Positions 28,568 to 37,562 of a stretch of 64,000 bases of DNA are shown in pieces. Origin of the DNA: DASRFR01 sp035651455 (GTDB lineage: Bacteria > Acidobacteriota > Terriglobia > Terriglobales > Acidobacteriaceae); assembly GCA_035651455.1 (NCBI GenBank), contig DASRFR010000054.1:62001-126000 (forward strand). Direction: 5' to 3'. The notes under the pieces are model-generated. The model made no database searches. It had not been told where the DNA came from and saw only the letters and a program-made list of their open reading frames with translations. Position numbers and translations under genes: made by a program. Each line of letters opens with the position of its first letter. Position 1 is the first letter of the stretch.

Positions 28568-28942
28568 ATGGCGCTGGCTTCTTTGAGAGAAGACCAGGAC
28601 CGAGGAGGCATTGTGTCCGAAGCGCGGACGGGGAAAAGATTTCCCCTTGAACTGCCGATCAAGATTCATAAAGAGAACTCATCCGGAGAGGCCAGCGGCG
28701 TCACTGGCAATTTAAGCGCTGCCGGTGTTTATATTCGTGCCGATGCCTCTCTGGACATCGGTTCGCCGGTCGAGTTCGAGATCACCCTGCCTCCAGAAGT
28801 CACGGGCGGTAAGGAAAACGTGAGGATCCAATGCCGCGGACGGGTGGTTCGTACCGACGATCCCCCGCAAGGCAGCGAGCCCGCGGAAGGTCGCGGTGTG
28901 GCTTGCGTCATCGATTCTTACGAGTTCGTTCGTAACTCATAG
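28568..28942 (+). CDS. PilZ domain protein
   Basis: 124 residues. ARTGKRFPLELPIKI carries a reduced RxxxR-like arm, and TGNLSAAGVYIRAD supplies the NxSxxG motif. The barrel ends with GVACVIDSYEF. It probably binds c-di-GMP, although the first arm has Lys-Arg in place of a standard RxxxR pair. AAGGAG precedes the ATG at good spacing. The LuxR-type regulator follows 24 bases downstream, so the two are probably co-transcribed. Confidence 0.88.
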   Translation: MALASLREDQDRGGIVSEARTGKRFPLELPIKIHKENSSGEASGVTGNLSAAGVYIRADASLDIGSPVEFEITLPPEVTGGKENVRIQCRGRVVRTDDPPQGSEPAEGRGVACVIDSYEFVRNS

Positions 28943-28966
28943 CGTGCAACGCGGAGTAGGAACAAG

Positions 28967-29647
28967 ATGCTTAAGCTAATTCTGGCCGACAATCAGGCAA
29001 TTTTTCGCGCGGGCATCGCCAAGGTCCTGGCGGTGGAAGACGAAATGCGCATCGTGGCGCAGGCCCAAACCCCGGAACAGATGTTTATGGCGCTGGATAA
29101 GTTCCGCGCCGCTGTATTGATCGTAGCCGGCGGTTTTCATTCCGATTTCAACGCCATCGCGCAATCGGCAAGTCGGAACAAGACCCGCGTGGTCATTCTC
29201 GCCGACACCGGCGAGAGCGCGCAGCGCTACATGGCGAATGGCGCCCATGGCGTCGTCTATCGCAATGTGACCAGCGCCGCGCTGGTTGACTGCGTCCGCA
29301 AGGTCGCTCGCGGCGAGAACTGGGTCCAGGACATCGCCGTCCCCAGCGAGTTGACTGAGAACGATATGGTCGGCCTGCGGGTGCGCGACCGGCTCACCGC
29401 CAAGGAGCTGCGCATCGTGGCCTTGATCGTGCAGGGCTACAAGAACAAGGAGATCGCGTCGCAACTCGGCACCACCGAGCAGGTCATCAAGAATTACCTG
29501 CGCAACGTCTACGACAAGATTGGCGTTTCCGATCGTCTGGAGCTGGCGCTATTCACCATCCATCATCGGATCCTGAACGAGGCTGCCGCGGCCACAGCGG
29601 CGTCCAGTTCTCCGCAGCCGGCCCCGGGAGCAGGCGTTACCTCCTGA
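28967..29647 (+). CDS. NarL/LuxR-type regulator with degenerate receiver domain
   Basis: 226 residues in the NarL layout: a receiver-like domain (1-120), a LuxR/GerE helix-turn-helix (about 143-205, LTAKELRIVALIVQGYKNKEIASQL) and an Ala/Ser/Pro tail. When aligned with NarL the phosphoacceptor Asp is Ala54 (VLIVAGGF instead of ILLDL). One of the acidic pair is Asn (ADNQ), and the conserved Lys is Arg (VVYRNV). Control by phosphorylation is therefore unlikely. It follows a PilZ gene by 24 bases and is followed by a good terminator. Confidence 0.9.
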   Translation: MLKLILADNQAIFRAGIAKVLAVEDEMRIVAQAQTPEQMFMALDKFRAAVLIVAGGFHSDFNAIAQSASRNKTRVVILADTGESAQRYMANGAHGVVYRNVTSAALVDCVRKVARGENWVQDIAVPSELTENDMVGLRVRDRLTAKELRIVALIVQGYKNKEIASQLGTTEQVIKNYLRNVYDKIGVSDRLELALFTIHHRILNEAAAATAASSSPQPAPGAGVTS

Positions 29648-29667
29648 CCGGTTCCCATCAAGCTAAG

Positions 29668-29696
29668 AAGCCGCCTCTCATCAGGCGGCTTTTTTA
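29668..29696 (+). terminator. Rho-independent terminator
   Basis: Perfect nine-base arms AAGCCGCCT and AGGCGGCTT with a six-base loop CTCATC, followed by TTTTTATT. It lies 20 bases after the stop of the LuxR-type regulator. Confidence 0.9.
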
Positions 29697-29756
29697 TTCC
29701 AGGGATTCTGGGACGCAATCTGAAGGTTCCAGCGAAGTGGAAGTCGCGCTCCACGA

Positions 29757-30275
29757 TTACGGTTTTATCTGTGCGCTCTTTAACTTGTCCTGGGCGGATG
29801 GCGGCAGCTTGTTGGCATTCGCCAGCAGCAGGCTGACTTGCCACAACTGGGGCTCACCCAGCGATCCCTTGAATCCTGGCATTCCGGTCATGCGAATGCC
29901 GTTCTGCACCTTCCAGAACGTCTCCTGTGGCGGATCGTCGGTAACGCCCTTGCCCTTGAATAATTGAGGAGGGTAGGGAAACATCCCGTGCGCCACGTTA
30001 CTCTCATGCTGGCCCGGGAGACCATGGCACACGGCGCAATTGTCCGCATATACCTGCACGCCACCCAGCAAATTGTTCTCGTCCGGCTGCATGGGAACTG
30101 ACTTCGGCATCTCTTTTTCGATTTTGGCGCGCAGTGCCTTTTTCGCCAGCATCGTTTCAAACGGCATCGGGTGGGCTGAAGTCGCTACCGGTGCTTGTCC
30201 TGTAGCGAAGTAGAAGTAGACGGCGACCGGCACTATGAGCAGGCCAATCACCAAGCCAAGCACGAATTTCCCCAC
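29757..30275 (-). CDS. Membrane-anchored monohaem cytochrome c
   Basis: 172 residues with an uncleaved-looking N-terminal hydrophobic helix (VLGLVIGLLIVPVAVYFYF). One haem c site is present, NCAVCHG (Cys80, Cys83, His84), with the likely axial Met in GIRMTGMPGF. Class I cytochrome c fold exposed to the periplasm, serving as an electron carrier to or from a membrane oxidoreductase. No oxidase or dehydrogenase gene is adjacent, so the partner is unknown. Confidence 0.9.
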   Translation of the reverse strand: MGKFVLGLVIGLLIVPVAVYFYFATGQAPVATSAHPMPFETMLAKKALRAKIEKEMPKSVPMQPDENNLLGGVQVYADNCAVCHGLPGQHESNVAHGMFPYPPQLFKGKGVTDDPPQETFWKVQNGIRMTGMPGFKGSLGEPQLWQVSLLLANANKLPPSAQDKLKSAQIKP

Positions 30276-30462
30276 TATCTTTCTCCTTGCCGCTGACAGT
30301 TCTCATGCTCGCCCCGGCATCTGTCTCAGTGGGCATTTTGAATGATTCTTACGACGTTCAACATTACAACACAGTATCGCTCTGATGCATCCTGCCGTTC
30401 GCAGGCTGCAAGGCTGCATTCACTTACCGGCGACACGATCATGTGTCGCGGATCAGAGCTCT

Positions 30463-31956
30463 TCATTCGCTGGCTCGGCTCTTGATCCAGATTGGCGTTC
30501 CCATGAAGCCGAAGGCGCGGCGAATCTGGTTCTCGATGAAACGCTGGTACGAAAAGTGCAATTTCACTGGCCGATCGGTAAACAGAATGAAAGTCGGAGG
30601 TGCGACCGCGGCCTGTGTCATGTAATAGATCTTCACGCGCTGCCGCATGGGCACGGACGCACGGTCGAAGTCGATCACCTTCAGAAAACGATTCATCTCG
30701 CTGGTTGAGATCCGCTTGCGCCGCTCGGCTGCCACCTCCTCAATCAGCGGCAGGATTCGTTCTGTTCCTTTGCCCGTCGCCGCGGAAACAAATACCACCG
30801 GCGCGTAGGCAAGAAATTTTAGAGAGTAACGCAACCGTTGCTCGTAAGCTTCCCTGTCAGCGGGACGGCGGGTCTCCTGCATTCGCGCGGCTTTGGACTG
30901 GCTTACCGCGCGTTTCCGGCCGCTCGTCACCAGGTCCCACTTGTTGACCACGATGATCAGCGAGCGCCCGCTCTCGTGCGCATAACCCGCGATGGTTGCG
31001 TCCAGCGCGCTGACACCCTCGGTCGCATCAATCACCAGGAGCGCAATGTCCGCCGCCTCCAGGTGTTTGCGCGCCATCACCACCGAAAGCTTCTCCGCCA
31101 TCAGTTCGGTCTTTCCCTTGCGGCGAATCCCTGCGGTATCGATGAAACGCACCCGGCGTCCGTTGTGTTCGATTACTTCATCGACGGCGTCGCGGGTCGT
31201 TCCTGGAATCGGAGAGACAATCGCGCGCGAGGTACCGGTCAGGCAATTCAGCAAGGTTGATTTGCCCACGTTGGGGTGGCCGATGATCGCAACCTTGATC
31301 TCGCGATCAGGTGCTTCGGTTTCGGATGCGTCGCCCGATCGAGCACCTTCGGCTATCTCTGCAGTATCGAAATTCCGCGATTCCCCACGGCCTTGAGCCT
31401 CCTCGGCCAGCGTGTCCTCGACGGGAAGCATCGCAAAAATCCCGTCCAGTAAATCGTCGATTCCTGCCCCGTGCTCGGCAGAAACCGGGAATACGCTCTG
31501 AATCCCGAGACGATGAAACTCGCCGAGCAGATTCTGTTGTTTGTCGGTATCGATCTTGTTCACAGCAAGGAAAAGCGGCTTGCCCACTTTACGCAGCAGG
31601 CGCGCAAGTTCAAGGTCTGGCGCTGACAACTCGCTGCGCCCGTCCACCACCATGACGAGAGCCGCGGCCTGCTCCAGTGCCACGCGCGCTTGGCGAAAAA
31701 TCTCGGAGGGAATCAGGTCTTTTTCTTCCGGGATGATGCCCCCCGTATCAACCACCCGCACCTGTCGTCCACGCCACTCCATATCCCCATAAAGACGGTC
31801 CCGCGTAATGCCCGGCTCGTCGCCCACAATCGCGCGCCGTGAACCGATCAGGCGGTTGAACAGCGTTGATTTCCCCACGTTCGGACGGCCAACGATGGCG
31901 ACGAGAGGAAGCGTCCCTCCGCCGCCTGGCTGCGAATTGAATTGCGCACGTGGCAC
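30463..31956 (-). CDS. der: Ribosome biogenesis GTPase Der (EngA)
   Basis: 497 residues with two tandem GTPase domains, the hallmark of Der. The first has GRPNVGKST, DTGG and NKID; the second has GHPNVGKST, DTAGIRRKGK and NKWD. A KH-like C-terminal domain ends in KLHFSYQRFIENQIRRAFGF. An acidic, poorly conserved linker (about 195-230) joins the two G domains and is longer than in E. coli. Der acts in 50S subunit assembly. The first possible start is a GTG at 31956, because no ATG occurs before the first P-loop. Confidence 0.95.
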   Translation of the reverse strand: MPRAQFNSQPGGGGTLPLVAIVGRPNVGKSTLFNRLIGSRRAIVGDEPGITRDRLYGDMEWRGRQVRVVDTGGIIPEEKDLIPSEIFRQARVALEQAAALVMVVDGRSELSAPDLELARLLRKVGKPLFLAVNKIDTDKQQNLLGEFHRLGIQSVFPVSAEHGAGIDDLLDGIFAMLPVEDTLAEEAQGRGESRNFDTAEIAEGARSGDASETEAPDREIKVAIIGHPNVGKSTLLNCLTGTSRAIVSPIPGTTRDAVDEVIEHNGRRVRFIDTAGIRRKGKTELMAEKLSVVMARKHLEAADIALLVIDATEGVSALDATIAGYAHESGRSLIIVVNKWDLVTSGRKRAVSQSKAARMQETRRPADREAYEQRLRYSLKFLAYAPVVFVSAATGKGTERILPLIEEVAAERRKRISTSEMNRFLKVIDFDRASVPMRQRVKIYYMTQAAVAPPTFILFTDRPVKLHFSYQRFIENQIRRAFGFMGTPIWIKSRASE

Positions 31957-32164
31957 GTTTTAGGCTAGGAAATCATCCCGGAAAAGTTACTTTTGGCGTG
32001 CTTCGAAGGTCGGCCAACCACATAGTGTAACAACATGCGCGTTCCCAACTCTCCAATGCGAACCGCGCCTCGTGCAAGCACTCGCCCCCCGTCAAGCATC
32101 GACATTACATTTTTGACTCTTCGCCGCTACCCGATCGCTTCCCGCGAAGTATGATGGAGGTTCC

Positions 32165-34189
32165 GTGGCCTCCACTTCGCAGCCCGCATCCTCGTCCCGG
32201 TCCGCAGCCGGCAACGAGATTTCCCTCTACAACTTCTTTTCTCCCGGCGGACTGCTTTCTAAGACGCATCCCGCATACGAATTCCGCCGCGGACAGTTGC
32301 AGATGGCGCAGGCCGTGGAAGAAGCGCTCGAGCAAAAACGCCACCTTATCGTGGAAGCAGGTACCGGCACTGGCAAGACTCTCGCCTACCTCGTTCCCGT
32401 GATTCGCTCGGGCAAACGGGTGATCATTTCGACCGGGACCAAGAACCTCCAGGAACAGCTGTTCTACAAGGATATCCCCTTCCTCGAGCAGGCCCTGTTC
32501 CCCAATGGCGAAGGCAAGCTCAATGTCTGTTACATGAAAGGCAGAAACAATTACCTGTGCCGCAAGAAGCTGTACGACCTCACCGACCAACCGGTGCTCA
32601 GCGGATTGCAGGAAATTGAACAGTACCGCGCGATCGCGGCCTGGGAGAAGACCACGCAAACCGGGGATCGCGCCGAACTCGCCGAACTGCCCGAGGCCAG
32701 CGCTCTCTGGCACAAGCTGGACGCGCGTTCTGATACCTGCCTCGGCCAGAAATGCAATTCGTGGGAAAAGTGCTTCATTACCGAGATGCATCGGCGGGCC
32801 ATGGAGAGCGACATCATCATCGTGAACCATCACCTGTTCTTTGCCGATCTCGCCATCAAACAGGCTTCGGAATATGCACCGGATGCCGGCATCCTGCCCG
32901 AAGCTGGCGCCGTAATCTTCGACGAAGCGCATGAACTGGAAGACGTGGCCGGCAGCTATTTTGGCATTTCCGTCAGCAACTCACGGGTGGAAGACTTGTG
33001 CCGCGATATCGAGATCGCGATGCAGCGCAACAAGCAACTTTCCAGCTCGGTTTCCGGTGCGCTGAAGAGTTTGCGCGAGCGCTCCCAATTCTTTTTCGCC
33101 CTCTTGCCCCAGGGAGATGGGCGGTTTGCCTTTGAGAATCGCCGCGAGTTTCTGGAAGAAAATGGAGAAGAGTATCTAGGCTTGCAGCAGGCCTTGCGGC
33201 GGCTGCTTGGCGAACTGGAAAACCTCCAGCCCAAGCCGGAGGAAATCTTTGCCTTCGCACGTCGTGTACAGGAACTTCAGGTACAGCTCGGCTTTGTGAT
33301 GGAGTCGGAGGACCAGAACACCGTGTTCTGGTTCGAACGTCGGAGCTATCGCGGGAACGCGGCAGGATCATCGCGCCAAAATGTCTTCTTGCAGGCCACG
33401 CCCATTGACGTCGCTCCCATTTTGAAAACATGCCTGTTCGACACCCTGGAATGCGTGGTGCTGACTAGCGCCACCTTGGCTGTGGGTGGCAGCTTCGAAT
33501 ACATACGTCGACGCCTCGGCCTGGAGCACGCAAGGGAGAGCGTATTGCCTTCGCACTTCGACTACGCCACTCAGGCCATGCTTTATGTTCCGCCGGACCT
33601 GCCTGATCCCCGCACCTCGCAATTCGCTGCCAAGGCCGCAGACCGCATCCGTCGTCTGCTGGAGATTACCCGCGGGCGCGCTTTTGTCCTCTTCACCAGC
33701 TATAGCCAGATGAACGACGTCTACCAACGCCTGCTCGGGGAACTGGAATATCCCATGCTGCTGCAGGGCGATGCTCCCAAGAGCGCGCTGCTCGAGGAAT
33801 TCCGCCTCACTCCCCACGCGGTCCTCTTCGCTACGTCTTCGTTCTGGCAGGGAGTTGACGTGCAGGGCGAGCAACTCAGCTGCGTCATCATTGACCGGCT
33901 TCCCTTTGCCGTGCCCAGCGATCCCGTGGTCGCCGCCCGCGTTCGCGCCATCGACGCCGACGGTGGAAATGCGTTCTTCCAGTACCAGGTGCCCGCCGCG
34001 GTGATCACATTGAAGCAGGGATTCGGACGCCTGATCCGCTCCTTGAACGATCGTGGGCTTGTGGCTCTACTGGATAACCGGATTTTGAAAAAGCAGTACG
34101 GGCGCACATTTATCGAGAGTCTCCCGCCATACCGTCGGACCACGGATATCCAGCACGTCGAAGCCTTCTTCGGCGTCAGCCAGGATTGA
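32165..34189 (+). CDS. DinG/XPD family ATP-dependent DNA helicase with Fe-S site
   Basis: 674 residues of superfamily 2 helicase. Walker A is EAGTGTGKT, the DEAH box is FDEAHELEDVA and the C-terminal motif is QGFGRLIRS. Four cysteines between motifs Ia and II (one in NYLC, then DTC, QKC and EKC) match the XPD/DinG iron-sulfur domain. The protein should unwind DNA with 5'-3' polarity, in repair or in removing R-loops and G-quadruplexes. It lacks an exonuclease domain and is thus bacterial DinG-like or YoaA-like. Start is GTG at 32165 with GGAGG six bases before; it diverges from der. Confidence 0.93.
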   Translation: MASTSQPASSSRSAAGNEISLYNFFSPGGLLSKTHPAYEFRRGQLQMAQAVEEALEQKRHLIVEAGTGTGKTLAYLVPVIRSGKRVIISTGTKNLQEQLFYKDIPFLEQALFPNGEGKLNVCYMKGRNNYLCRKKLYDLTDQPVLSGLQEIEQYRAIAAWEKTTQTGDRAELAELPEASALWHKLDARSDTCLGQKCNSWEKCFITEMHRRAMESDIIIVNHHLFFADLAIKQASEYAPDAGILPEAGAVIFDEAHELEDVAGSYFGISVSNSRVEDLCRDIEIAMQRNKQLSSSVSGALKSLRERSQFFFALLPQGDGRFAFENRREFLEENGEEYLGLQQALRRLLGELENLQPKPEEIFAFARRVQELQVQLGFVMESEDQNTVFWFERRSYRGNAAGSSRQNVFLQATPIDVAPILKTCLFDTLECVVLTSATLAVGGSFEYIRRRLGLEHARESVLPSHFDYATQAMLYVPPDLPDPRTSQFAAKAADRIRRLLEITRGRAFVLFTSYSQMNDVYQRLLGELEYPMLLQGDAPKSALLEEFRLTPHAVLFATSSFWQGVDVQGEQLSCVIIDRLPFAVPSDPVVAARVRAIDADGGNAFFQYQVPAAVITLKQGFGRLIRSLNDRGLVALLDNRILKKQYGRTFIESLPPYRRTTDIQHVEAFFGVSQD

Positions 34190-34301
34190 TACCGCCACGT
34201 CGCCCCCGGCGCCCTCTGGCCCGTAGGACCGCAATTTTAGCGGTAAAATGAAGAGTTGGCAGGGTAACGCCGCTTACCCCATATTGGCGAGAAGAGGGTC
34301 A

Positions 34302-34679
34302 ATGTACGAGGTCACCGTCGAAGACACATTTGCTGCCGGCCATTACCTGCGCAATTACAAGGGGAAATGCGAGAATCCGCACGGCCACAATTACAAGGTG
34401 CGGGTCACGTTGGCGGGCAAAGACTTGGATAAGGCTGGCTTGCTCCTGGACTTTAAGGATGTGCGGGATGTAATGAAGCATGTCATCGAGCGTCTTGATC
34501 ACCAGATGATCAATGACTTGGAACCGTTCACGATTGTCAATCCCTCGGCTGAGAACCTGGCCCGGTACTTCTTCGATGAAACTAACGGAAGACTCCGGGG
34601 TGCCACGCAGGGGCGGGTCTTTGTGAAAGACGTAACGATTTATGAGACAGACACGACTACGGCAAAGTATTCCGAATGA
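34302..34679 (+). CDS. queD: 6-carboxy-5,6,7,8-tetrahydropterin synthase (QueD)
   Basis: 125 residues. Zinc ligands His14, His27 and His29 (AGHYL and PHGHNY) and catalytic Cys23 (GKCENPHGH) are in place, with the LDHQMIND and PSAEN motifs of the PTPS/QueD fold. It converts dihydroneopterin triphosphate to 6-carboxytetrahydropterin, the second step of preQ0 synthesis. The ATG at 34302 follows AAGAGGG; the in-frame codons from 34248 are rejected as leader. queE and queC follow on the same strand, so it is QueD rather than a biopterin enzyme. Confidence 0.93.
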   Translation: MYEVTVEDTFAAGHYLRNYKGKCENPHGHNYKVRVTLAGKDLDKAGLLLDFKDVRDVMKHVIERLDHQMINDLEPFTIVNPSAENLARYFFDETNGRLRGATQGRVFVKDVTIYETDTTTAKYSE

Positions 34680-34727
34680 ATTTTTGGCTTCCGTCTGCTG
34701 AGCGCTGAAAGCGGATAGCGGCAATCC

Positions 34728-35411
34728 ATGCAAATTACCGAGATCTTCAAATCGATCCAGGGCGAATCGACTTACGCCGGACTGCCGTGCGTGTTCGTCC
34801 GGCTGACCGGTTGCAACCTGCGCTGCCTGTGGTGCGACAGCGAGTACACGTTCAGCGGCGGCCATCGCATGAGCATCGAGGAGGTCGAGAGCGAAGTAGA
34901 AATCCTGAGCTCCCAGCCCGGCCTGGTCGAGATCACGGGTGGCGAGCCCATGCTGCAGGAGCGCGAGGTCGTGCCGTTGATGGAACGCTTGCTCGCGTCT
35001 GGGCATACGGTCTTTCTGGAGACCAGCGGAGAACGGCCCCTGGCACGGGTTCCAAAACCCGTGATCAAGATCATCGACGTCAAGTGTCCGAACTCCGGCG
35101 AGGGCGAGTCTTTCGATCTGGAAAATTTGGAGGCACTGGCTCCCCATGACGAAATCAAGTTCGTGATCAGCGACCGTTGCGATTACGAGTTTGCTCGCGA
35201 CTTTGTGCGCCGCCTCCATTTGGCATCGCGAGTCAACGCGCTGCTGTTCTCACCCGCTTTCAGCAAAGACGCCACTGGCGCGCGGGACAGCACCAACTGC
35301 CTGCTCGATCCCCGCGAGCTTGCCGAATGGATGCTGGCCGACGATGTGCCTGCCCGCCTGAGCATGCAAATCCACAAGTTCATCTGGGACCCGGCGCTGA
35401 AGGGAGTCTAG
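34728..35411 (+). CDS. queE: 7-carboxy-7-deazaguanine synthase (QueE), radical SAM
   Basis: 227 residues of compact radical SAM fold. The cluster motif is GCNLRCLWCDSEY (Cys29, Cys33, Cys36), the CxxxCxxC form with the QueE-type aromatic, followed by EITGGEPMLQ and the KIIDVKCPNSGE stretch. It makes 7-carboxy-7-deazaguanine from 6-carboxytetrahydropterin. Starts 48 bases after queD and ends 25 bases before queC, consistent with one transcript. Confidence 0.94.
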   Translation: MQITEIFKSIQGESTYAGLPCVFVRLTGCNLRCLWCDSEYTFSGGHRMSIEEVESEVEILSSQPGLVEITGGEPMLQEREVVPLMERLLASGHTVFLETSGERPLARVPKPVIKIIDVKCPNSGEGESFDLENLEALAPHDEIKFVISDRCDYEFARDFVRRLHLASRVNALLFSPAFSKDATGARDSTNCLLDPRELAEWMLADDVPARLSMQIHKFIWDPALKGV

Positions 35412-35436
35412 AGGCGAACGCAGGTTGCCTGAAAGC

Positions 35437-36120
35437 ATGGCGCCACAATCCAAATCTCGCAGCGTGGTACTCCTCAGCGGGGGCATGGACTCCTGCGTCT
35501 GTACCGCACTGGCGCTTCGCGACGGCGATGCTGCCGCGGTGCATGTCAGCTATGGGCAGCGCACAGAAGACCGTGAACAGCGCGCCTTTCACGCCATTTG
35601 CGACCGCCTGCGCATTCGCGATCGCCTGCTCGTGCGCAACGAGGCCCTGCGCGCAATTGGGGGCTCTGCCCTAACCGACGATGCCATTGCCCTACCTGTG
35701 TCTCCAACTATTGGACACGGAGTTCCCGTCACCTACGTGCCGTTTCGCAATGCGCATTTTCTTGCTGTGGCCGTGAGTTGGGCGGAAGTTCTGGGTGCAA
35801 ACAAGGTCTACATCGGCGCCGTCGAGCCGGACAGCTCGGGTTATCCCGATTGCCGTCCCGCATATTACGAGGCTTTTAACAACGTGGTGCGGCAAGGCAC
35901 CAGGGAGGGGTCCATCGAAATTCTCACTCCGCTGATCGCCATGCATAAGGCTGAAATTGTGAGGCTTGGCCTTGAACTTGGCGCGCCGTTGGATTTAACG
36001 TGGTCATGCTATAGCCGGGAGGATCGGGCTTGTGGTTTCTGCGATAGTTGCGTGCTGCGGTTGCGCGCCTTTCACGCAGCAGGTGCGGAAGATCCGATAC
36101 CCTATTGCAAGCCGGCATAG
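35437..36120 (+). CDS. queC: 7-cyano-7-deazaguanine (preQ0) synthase QueC
   Basis: 227 residues. The PP-loop SGGMDS (14-19) binds ATP, and the C-terminal zinc site uses Cys191, Cys199, Cys202 and Cys205 (CYSREDRACGFCDSC). The protein converts 7-carboxy-7-deazaguanine to preQ0 with ATP and ammonia. The ATG at 35437 is used; an in-frame TTG twelve bases upstream is a less likely start. With queD and queE this gives preQ0; queF, queA and tgt, needed to reach queuosine, are not in the window. Confidence 0.94.
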   Translation: MAPQSKSRSVVLLSGGMDSCVCTALALRDGDAAAVHVSYGQRTEDREQRAFHAICDRLRIRDRLLVRNEALRAIGGSALTDDAIALPVSPTIGHGVPVTYVPFRNAHFLAVAVSWAEVLGANKVYIGAVEPDSSGYPDCRPAYYEAFNNVVRQGTREGSIEILTPLIAMHKAEIVRLGLELGAPLDLTWSCYSREDRACGFCDSCVLRLRAFHAAGAEDPIPYCKPA

Positions 36121-36129
36121 CGCTTGTGA

Positions 36130-36213
36130 GGTTTCCAATTTTCAATGGCTGATTCGCAGCGATCATCTTTTCTTCGCCGACGATCAGTGATCGGCAATTG
36201 AAAATCGGAAATC
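36130..36213. repeat. Imperfect long inverted repeat downstream of queC
   Basis: The left arm at about 36130-36154 (GTTTCCAATTTTCAATGGCT and on) pairs with the right arm at about 36189-36213 (GATCGGCAATTGAAAATCGG and on), matching about 20 of 25 positions, with a loop of about 34 bases. The loop itself has GATCA/TGATC palindromes. There is no T tract, so it looks more like a dispersed intergenic palindrome than a simple terminator. I saw no second copy in the window. Confidence 0.55.
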
Positions 36214-36244
36214 GTAAATTTGTCATATGAGCCGGGAGGCCAAG

Positions 36245-37486
36245 ATGAAGAAGCATATTGCAATCGTCGCCCTGCTGGCGCTGGTTGCATCTTTGAGCAT
36301 TGTGCCAGCGTTCGGACAGGCTGCAGGCAGTGTGAAGGGCGTCTGCAAGGATCAGCAGGGAAGTCCCATCGCCAATGCCAACGTGGAGTGGTTCAGTACG
36401 GATACCGGGCGCAAGTACCAGTTAAAAACCAACAATAAGGGGGAATATTTTTCCCTCGGCATCTCGCCGGGAAAATATACCGTCACTCTCAGCAAGGACG
36501 GTAAAGAGATTTACCACTTCAACAATGTCACCGTAACGCTTGACGAGACCACCCTCGATTTCGACCTGAAAAAAGAATTCGCCAATGCCGCGGCCGGAAA
36601 AGGCGCCAACTCTGAGCAGATCAAACAAGCTCAGGAGCAGCAGGCCAAGGTTCAAAAAGAGAACCTGACCATCAAAGCGCTTAATGAACATCTGGCGCAG
36701 TCGAATGAAGCCATTCAGGCCGGTAACTACGACCAGGCGGTCACCATCCTTGCCGAAGCTACCCAGATGGATCCCAGCCGCGACCTGCTGTGGTTCAAGT
36801 TAGGCGATGCCAATCGCCTGGCCGCCAACAAGCAAACCGATCCGGCGGAAAAACAGAAGCGTTACGACGAGGCGATTCAGGACTATCAGAAAGCCATTCA
36901 GCTTAAGGGCGGACAGGCCGGAACAGCAGCACCGGCCCAGGCTCCCCCGGCACAGGGCCAGGCAGCTCCCGCGCAAGGCCAACCTGCACCCGCACAAGGT
37001 CAGACCGCCCCGGGGCAGTCTGCTGGCGCTGTCGACCCGAAAAATGCCCAGACTCTCGGCGCTTATTACAACAATCTGGCTGAGGTCTACGCGAAATCGG
37101 GAAAAGTCGACGACGCCGTGAAGTCCTACCAGCAAGCCGCCCAGCTCAATCCCAGCGGTGCCGCGCAATACACGTTTAACGAGGGCGCAGTCCTCACCAA
37201 CGCCGGCAAGGTAGACGACGCCATCCAGGCATTCGACAAAGTCATTGCCGCCGATCCCAACAAGGCCGATGCGTATTACTGGAAGGGCGTCAACATGATC
37301 GGCAAAGCCACCCTGAAGGGCGACAAGATGGTAGCGCCCGAGGGCACCGCCGAAGCCTTCAACAAGTACCTGGAACTGGATCCCACTGGCAAGTACGCCG
37401 ATCCGGCAAAGCAGATGCTCGCCAGCATCGGTGCCAGTGTCCAGACCAGTTTCGGCAACAAAAAGAAGAGCACCACCAAGAAATAG
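36245..37486 (+). CDS. Secreted carboxypeptidase-like/TPR protein
   Basis: 413 residues with signal peptide MKKHIAIVALLALVASLSIV (cleavage near FGQA). A CarboxypepD_reg-like module (about 25-110: VKGVCKDQQGSPIANANVEW) is followed by a coiled-coil-like stretch (about 120-145), then TPR units with NYDQAVTILAEATQMDP, YNNLAEVYAKSGKVDDAVKSY and NAGKVDDAIQAFDKVIAADP. Between the TPRs lies a Gln/Ala/Pro-rich linker. A GGGAGG ribosome-binding sequence before 36245 rejects the start at 36227. Periplasmic scaffold or partner-binding role is likely. A strong terminator follows. Confidence 0.87.
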   Translation: MKKHIAIVALLALVASLSIVPAFGQAAGSVKGVCKDQQGSPIANANVEWFSTDTGRKYQLKTNNKGEYFSLGISPGKYTVTLSKDGKEIYHFNNVTVTLDETTLDFDLKKEFANAAAGKGANSEQIKQAQEQQAKVQKENLTIKALNEHLAQSNEAIQAGNYDQAVTILAEATQMDPSRDLLWFKLGDANRLAANKQTDPAEKQKRYDEAIQDYQKAIQLKGGQAGTAAPAQAPPAQGQAAPAQGQPAPAQGQTAPGQSAGAVDPKNAQTLGAYYNNLAEVYAKSGKVDDAVKSYQQAAQLNPSGAAQYTFNEGAVLTNAGKVDDAIQAFDKVIAADPNKADAYYWKGVNMIGKATLKGDKMVAPEGTAEAFNKYLELDPTGKYADPAKQMLASIGASVQTSFGNKKKSTTKK

Positions 37487-37534
37487 CGAACCACACTACG
37501 TCCCCGGAGCATTCTGGCTTCGGGCAATCTGCCA

Positions 37535-37562
37535 AAAAGGGGCGGCCCCAGCCGCCCCTTTT
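37535..37562 (+). terminator. Rho-independent terminator
   Basis: Perfect 12-base arms AAAAGGGGCGGC (37535-37546) and GCCGCCCCTTTT (37551-37562) with a CCCA loop, about 50 bases after the TPR protein gene. The symmetry of A and T ends means it could also stop transcription from the other strand. Confidence 0.9.

Noticed and set aside
32105..32932. 275-codon open frame opposite the helicase gene
   Set aside because: Complement of the Fe-S and DEAH region of the helicase; no family similarity seen.
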